A stretch of 8,252 nt of DNA from Actinomycetota bacterium (GTDB lineage: Bacteria; Actinomycetota; Actinomycetes; Nanopelagicales; Nanopelagicaceae): contig WLHG01000037.1 in assembly GCA_009702845.1 (NCBI GenBank), positions 1 through 8,252 on the forward strand. Reading direction: 5' to 3'. The position numbers and the translations under genes were made by a program. Positions 7,268-8,252 of this stretch are shown here, piece by piece. Position 1 is the first letter of the stretch; each line of letters opens with the position of its first letter. The notes beneath the pieces are model-generated. The model was not told the origin of the DNA. It searched no databases and saw only the letters and a list, made by a program, of their open reading frames with translations.

Positions 7268-8115
7268 CCCTTAACAGATCCAGCAGTTAAGCCATTAACA
7301 ATGAATCGCTGAAGCGATAGGAAGATAATAACAATTGGGATCGAGGCCAAAATAGAGCCTGCCGCAAATGGCCCCCAGTTAGAGGCGTACTGACCGCCGA
7401 TAAATTGTTGAAGTCCTACGGCGATTGTTCTTCCTTCCATTTCAACAAGGAAGAGTCTGGCCAAAATGAACTCATTAAATGTTCCGATGAAACTTAATAG
7501 ACAAACAACTGCTAAAACGGGGGTAGCAAGAGGGAGGAAAATTAACCAGTAAGTCTGGACTGGGCTTGCGCCATCGATCTTGGCAGCTTCATCTAATTCG
7601 GCGGGAATCGAATCTACAAAGCCCTTGAGAAGCCAAATATTAACTCCCATTGATCCGCCTAAGTAAACAAGTATCAAACCGCCTTGACTACCTAAACCTA
7701 TATTAGGAGCAAAGGTGTACACCCTCTCCATGATGACATAGACCGCTGAAATCGCTAATACTGCGGGAAACATCTGCACTAAAAGCAAAAGACGAATTCC
7801 AAGTTTCTTGCCTTTAAATTTCAAGCGACTAAAAGCATAAGCAGATGCTGCGCCAATAAACACTGAGCTAAGCGCGACAGTCGACGCGATAACTAATGAA
7901 TTCTTGAACCAAAGCAGGTAAGGCGTTTTTGGCGATTCGAATAAGAAGCGAAAGTTGTCCAAGGAGACTTCATGGGGGATGAAAGATCCGACTTGCAGAC
8001 TGCCACTGGTTTTAAGCGATGAGAGAATGACTAAATACAGTGGAAAGAGCGAAAAAAGACAGGTGGCAATTACAATGCTGTGTCGCCAAAGATTTTCTCT
8101 TACCCACTTATTCAT
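7264..8115 (-). CDS. malG: Maltose/maltodextrin ABC transporter permease, MalG type
   Basis: This inner-membrane permease of 283 residues is one half of the channel of a carbohydrate importer, pairing with the MalF-type protein encoded just upstream. It has six probable membrane helices (about 13-31, 74-93, 107-128, 144-165, 197-215 and 252-270). The cytoplasmic EAA loop, ELDEAAKIDGASPVQTYWLIFLPL by sense (173-196), carries Glu176, Gly182 and the closing LP and docks the ATPase. The C-terminus GLTAGSVKG is the usual MalG ending. Length is normal. Flanking ATGA overlaps with malF and the amylase gene place it in an operon. The adjoining amylase and maltodextrin hydrolase support maltodextrin as substrate, though permeases of this family also carry other oligosaccharides. 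No ATPase or binding-protein gene is visible in the window. Confidence 0.93.
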   Translation of the reverse strand: MNKWVRENLWRHSIVIATCLFSLFPLYLVILSSLKTSGSLQVGSFIPHEVSLDNFRFLFESPKTPYLLWFKNSLVIASTVALSSVFIGAASAYAFSRLKFKGKKLGIRLLLLVQMFPAVLAISAVYVIMERVYTFAPNIGLGSQGGLILVYLGGSMGVNIWLLKGFVDSIPAELDEAAKIDGASPVQTYWLIFLPLATPVLAVVCLLSFIGTFNEFILARLFLVEMEGRTIAVGLQQFIGGQYASNWGPFAAGSILASIPIVIIFLSLQRFIVNGLTAGSVKG

Positions 8116-8252
8116 CCGAAAGTCTCCATAACCTTAGATCGTCGCAGGCCGTACATAGAAATCGATGCAACAATGAGGAAAATAATGACGGATATTGCAC
8201 TTGCTAAGCCGAAGTCTTGGAAGTTAGTTCCGAAGGCGATTTTGTACGTGTA
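8112..8252 (-). CDS. malF: Maltose/maltodextrin ABC transporter permease, MalF type (C-terminal fragment)
   Basis: Only the last 46 residues are in the window; the gene continues past base 8252. The visible part starts YTYKIAF, followed by QDFGLASAISVIIFLIVASI and a short cytoplasmic tail, GLRRSKVMETFG. This matches the last membrane helix and end of MalF-family permeases (E. coli MalF has YTYRIAF and QDFGLAAAI here). It would form the permease heterodimer with MalG. Its TGA stop overlaps the malG ATG by four bases (ATGA, 8115-8112), a common sign of coupled translation of the two permease halves in equal amounts. The promoter and the likely binding-protein gene would lie upstream, outside the window. 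Confidence 0.9.
   Translation of the reverse strand, partial: YTYKIAFGTNFQDFGLASAISVIIFLIVASISMYGLRRSKVMETFG
8124..8127 (-). promoter_or_regulatory. Ribosome binding site for malG
   Basis: On the minus strand GGAG lies 8 bases upstream of the malG ATG, inside the malF coding end. It fits a conventional Shine-Dalgarno start that works together with the ATGA overlap. Confidence 0.65.

Noticed and set aside
7270..7291. Inverted repeat CTTAAC / GTTAAG with a 10-base loop just before the amylase start, overlapping its AAGGG.
   Set aside because: It lies wholly within the codons for the conserved MalG ending GLTAGSVKG, so the bases are largely explained by protein sequence. Six AT-rich pairs would make a weak hairpin.
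1..8252. A novel multi-gene defence, mobile or secondary-metabolite system.
   Set aside because: Every long coding region falls in a known housekeeping, signalling or sugar-use family, and there are no mobile-element, CRISPR or repeat signatures.

Overview
The window looks like chromosomal DNA from a small-genome actinobacterium. The inference rests on three things: extreme packing (one 17-base gap in 8.2 kb), intermediate GC (high 40s per cent by eye), and a gene set of class I photolyase, solute ABC permeases and starch hydrolases. Freshwater acI-type lineages (Nanopelagicales, Planktophila-like) fit best. No phylogenetic marker is present, so the assignment is tentative.

Layout, left to right. 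A plus-strand membrane diguanylate cyclase (5-1372) runs tail to tail into a minus-strand class I DNA photolyase (1338-2708), overlapping it by 35 bases. After a 17-base gap holding a probable shared divergent promoter, a plus-strand esterase of the enterochelin esterase/esterase D type follows (2726-3550). It runs tail to tail, with a 46-base overlap, into the last gene of a minus-strand operon. Read in its own direction, that operon is: the end of a MalF-type permease (8252-8112, cut by the window edge), a MalG-type permease (8115-7264), a secreted alpha-amylase with an extra C-terminal Ig-like domain (7267-5309), and a cytoplasmic GH13 maltodextrin hydrolase with an N-terminal CBM34-like domain (5349-3505). 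Its junctions are ATGA overlaps, then a 41-base overlap.

The operon reads as one starch-use route. The exported amylase cuts alpha-glucan outside the cell, MalF/MalG import the maltodextrins, and the cytoplasmic hydrolase breaks them down. The binding protein and the ATPase are not in view. The diguanylate cyclase, photolyase and esterase have no clear functional link to it.

I see no RNA genes, mobile elements, CRISPR arrays or long repeats, and no gene-free stretch over 17 bases. The gene families are all known. The main points of interest are the symmetrical, apparently leaderless divergent start region, the overlapping gene ends, a TTG start set by a strong Shine-Dalgarno sequence inside another gene, and a Trp-to-Tyr change in the photolyase electron-transfer chain.
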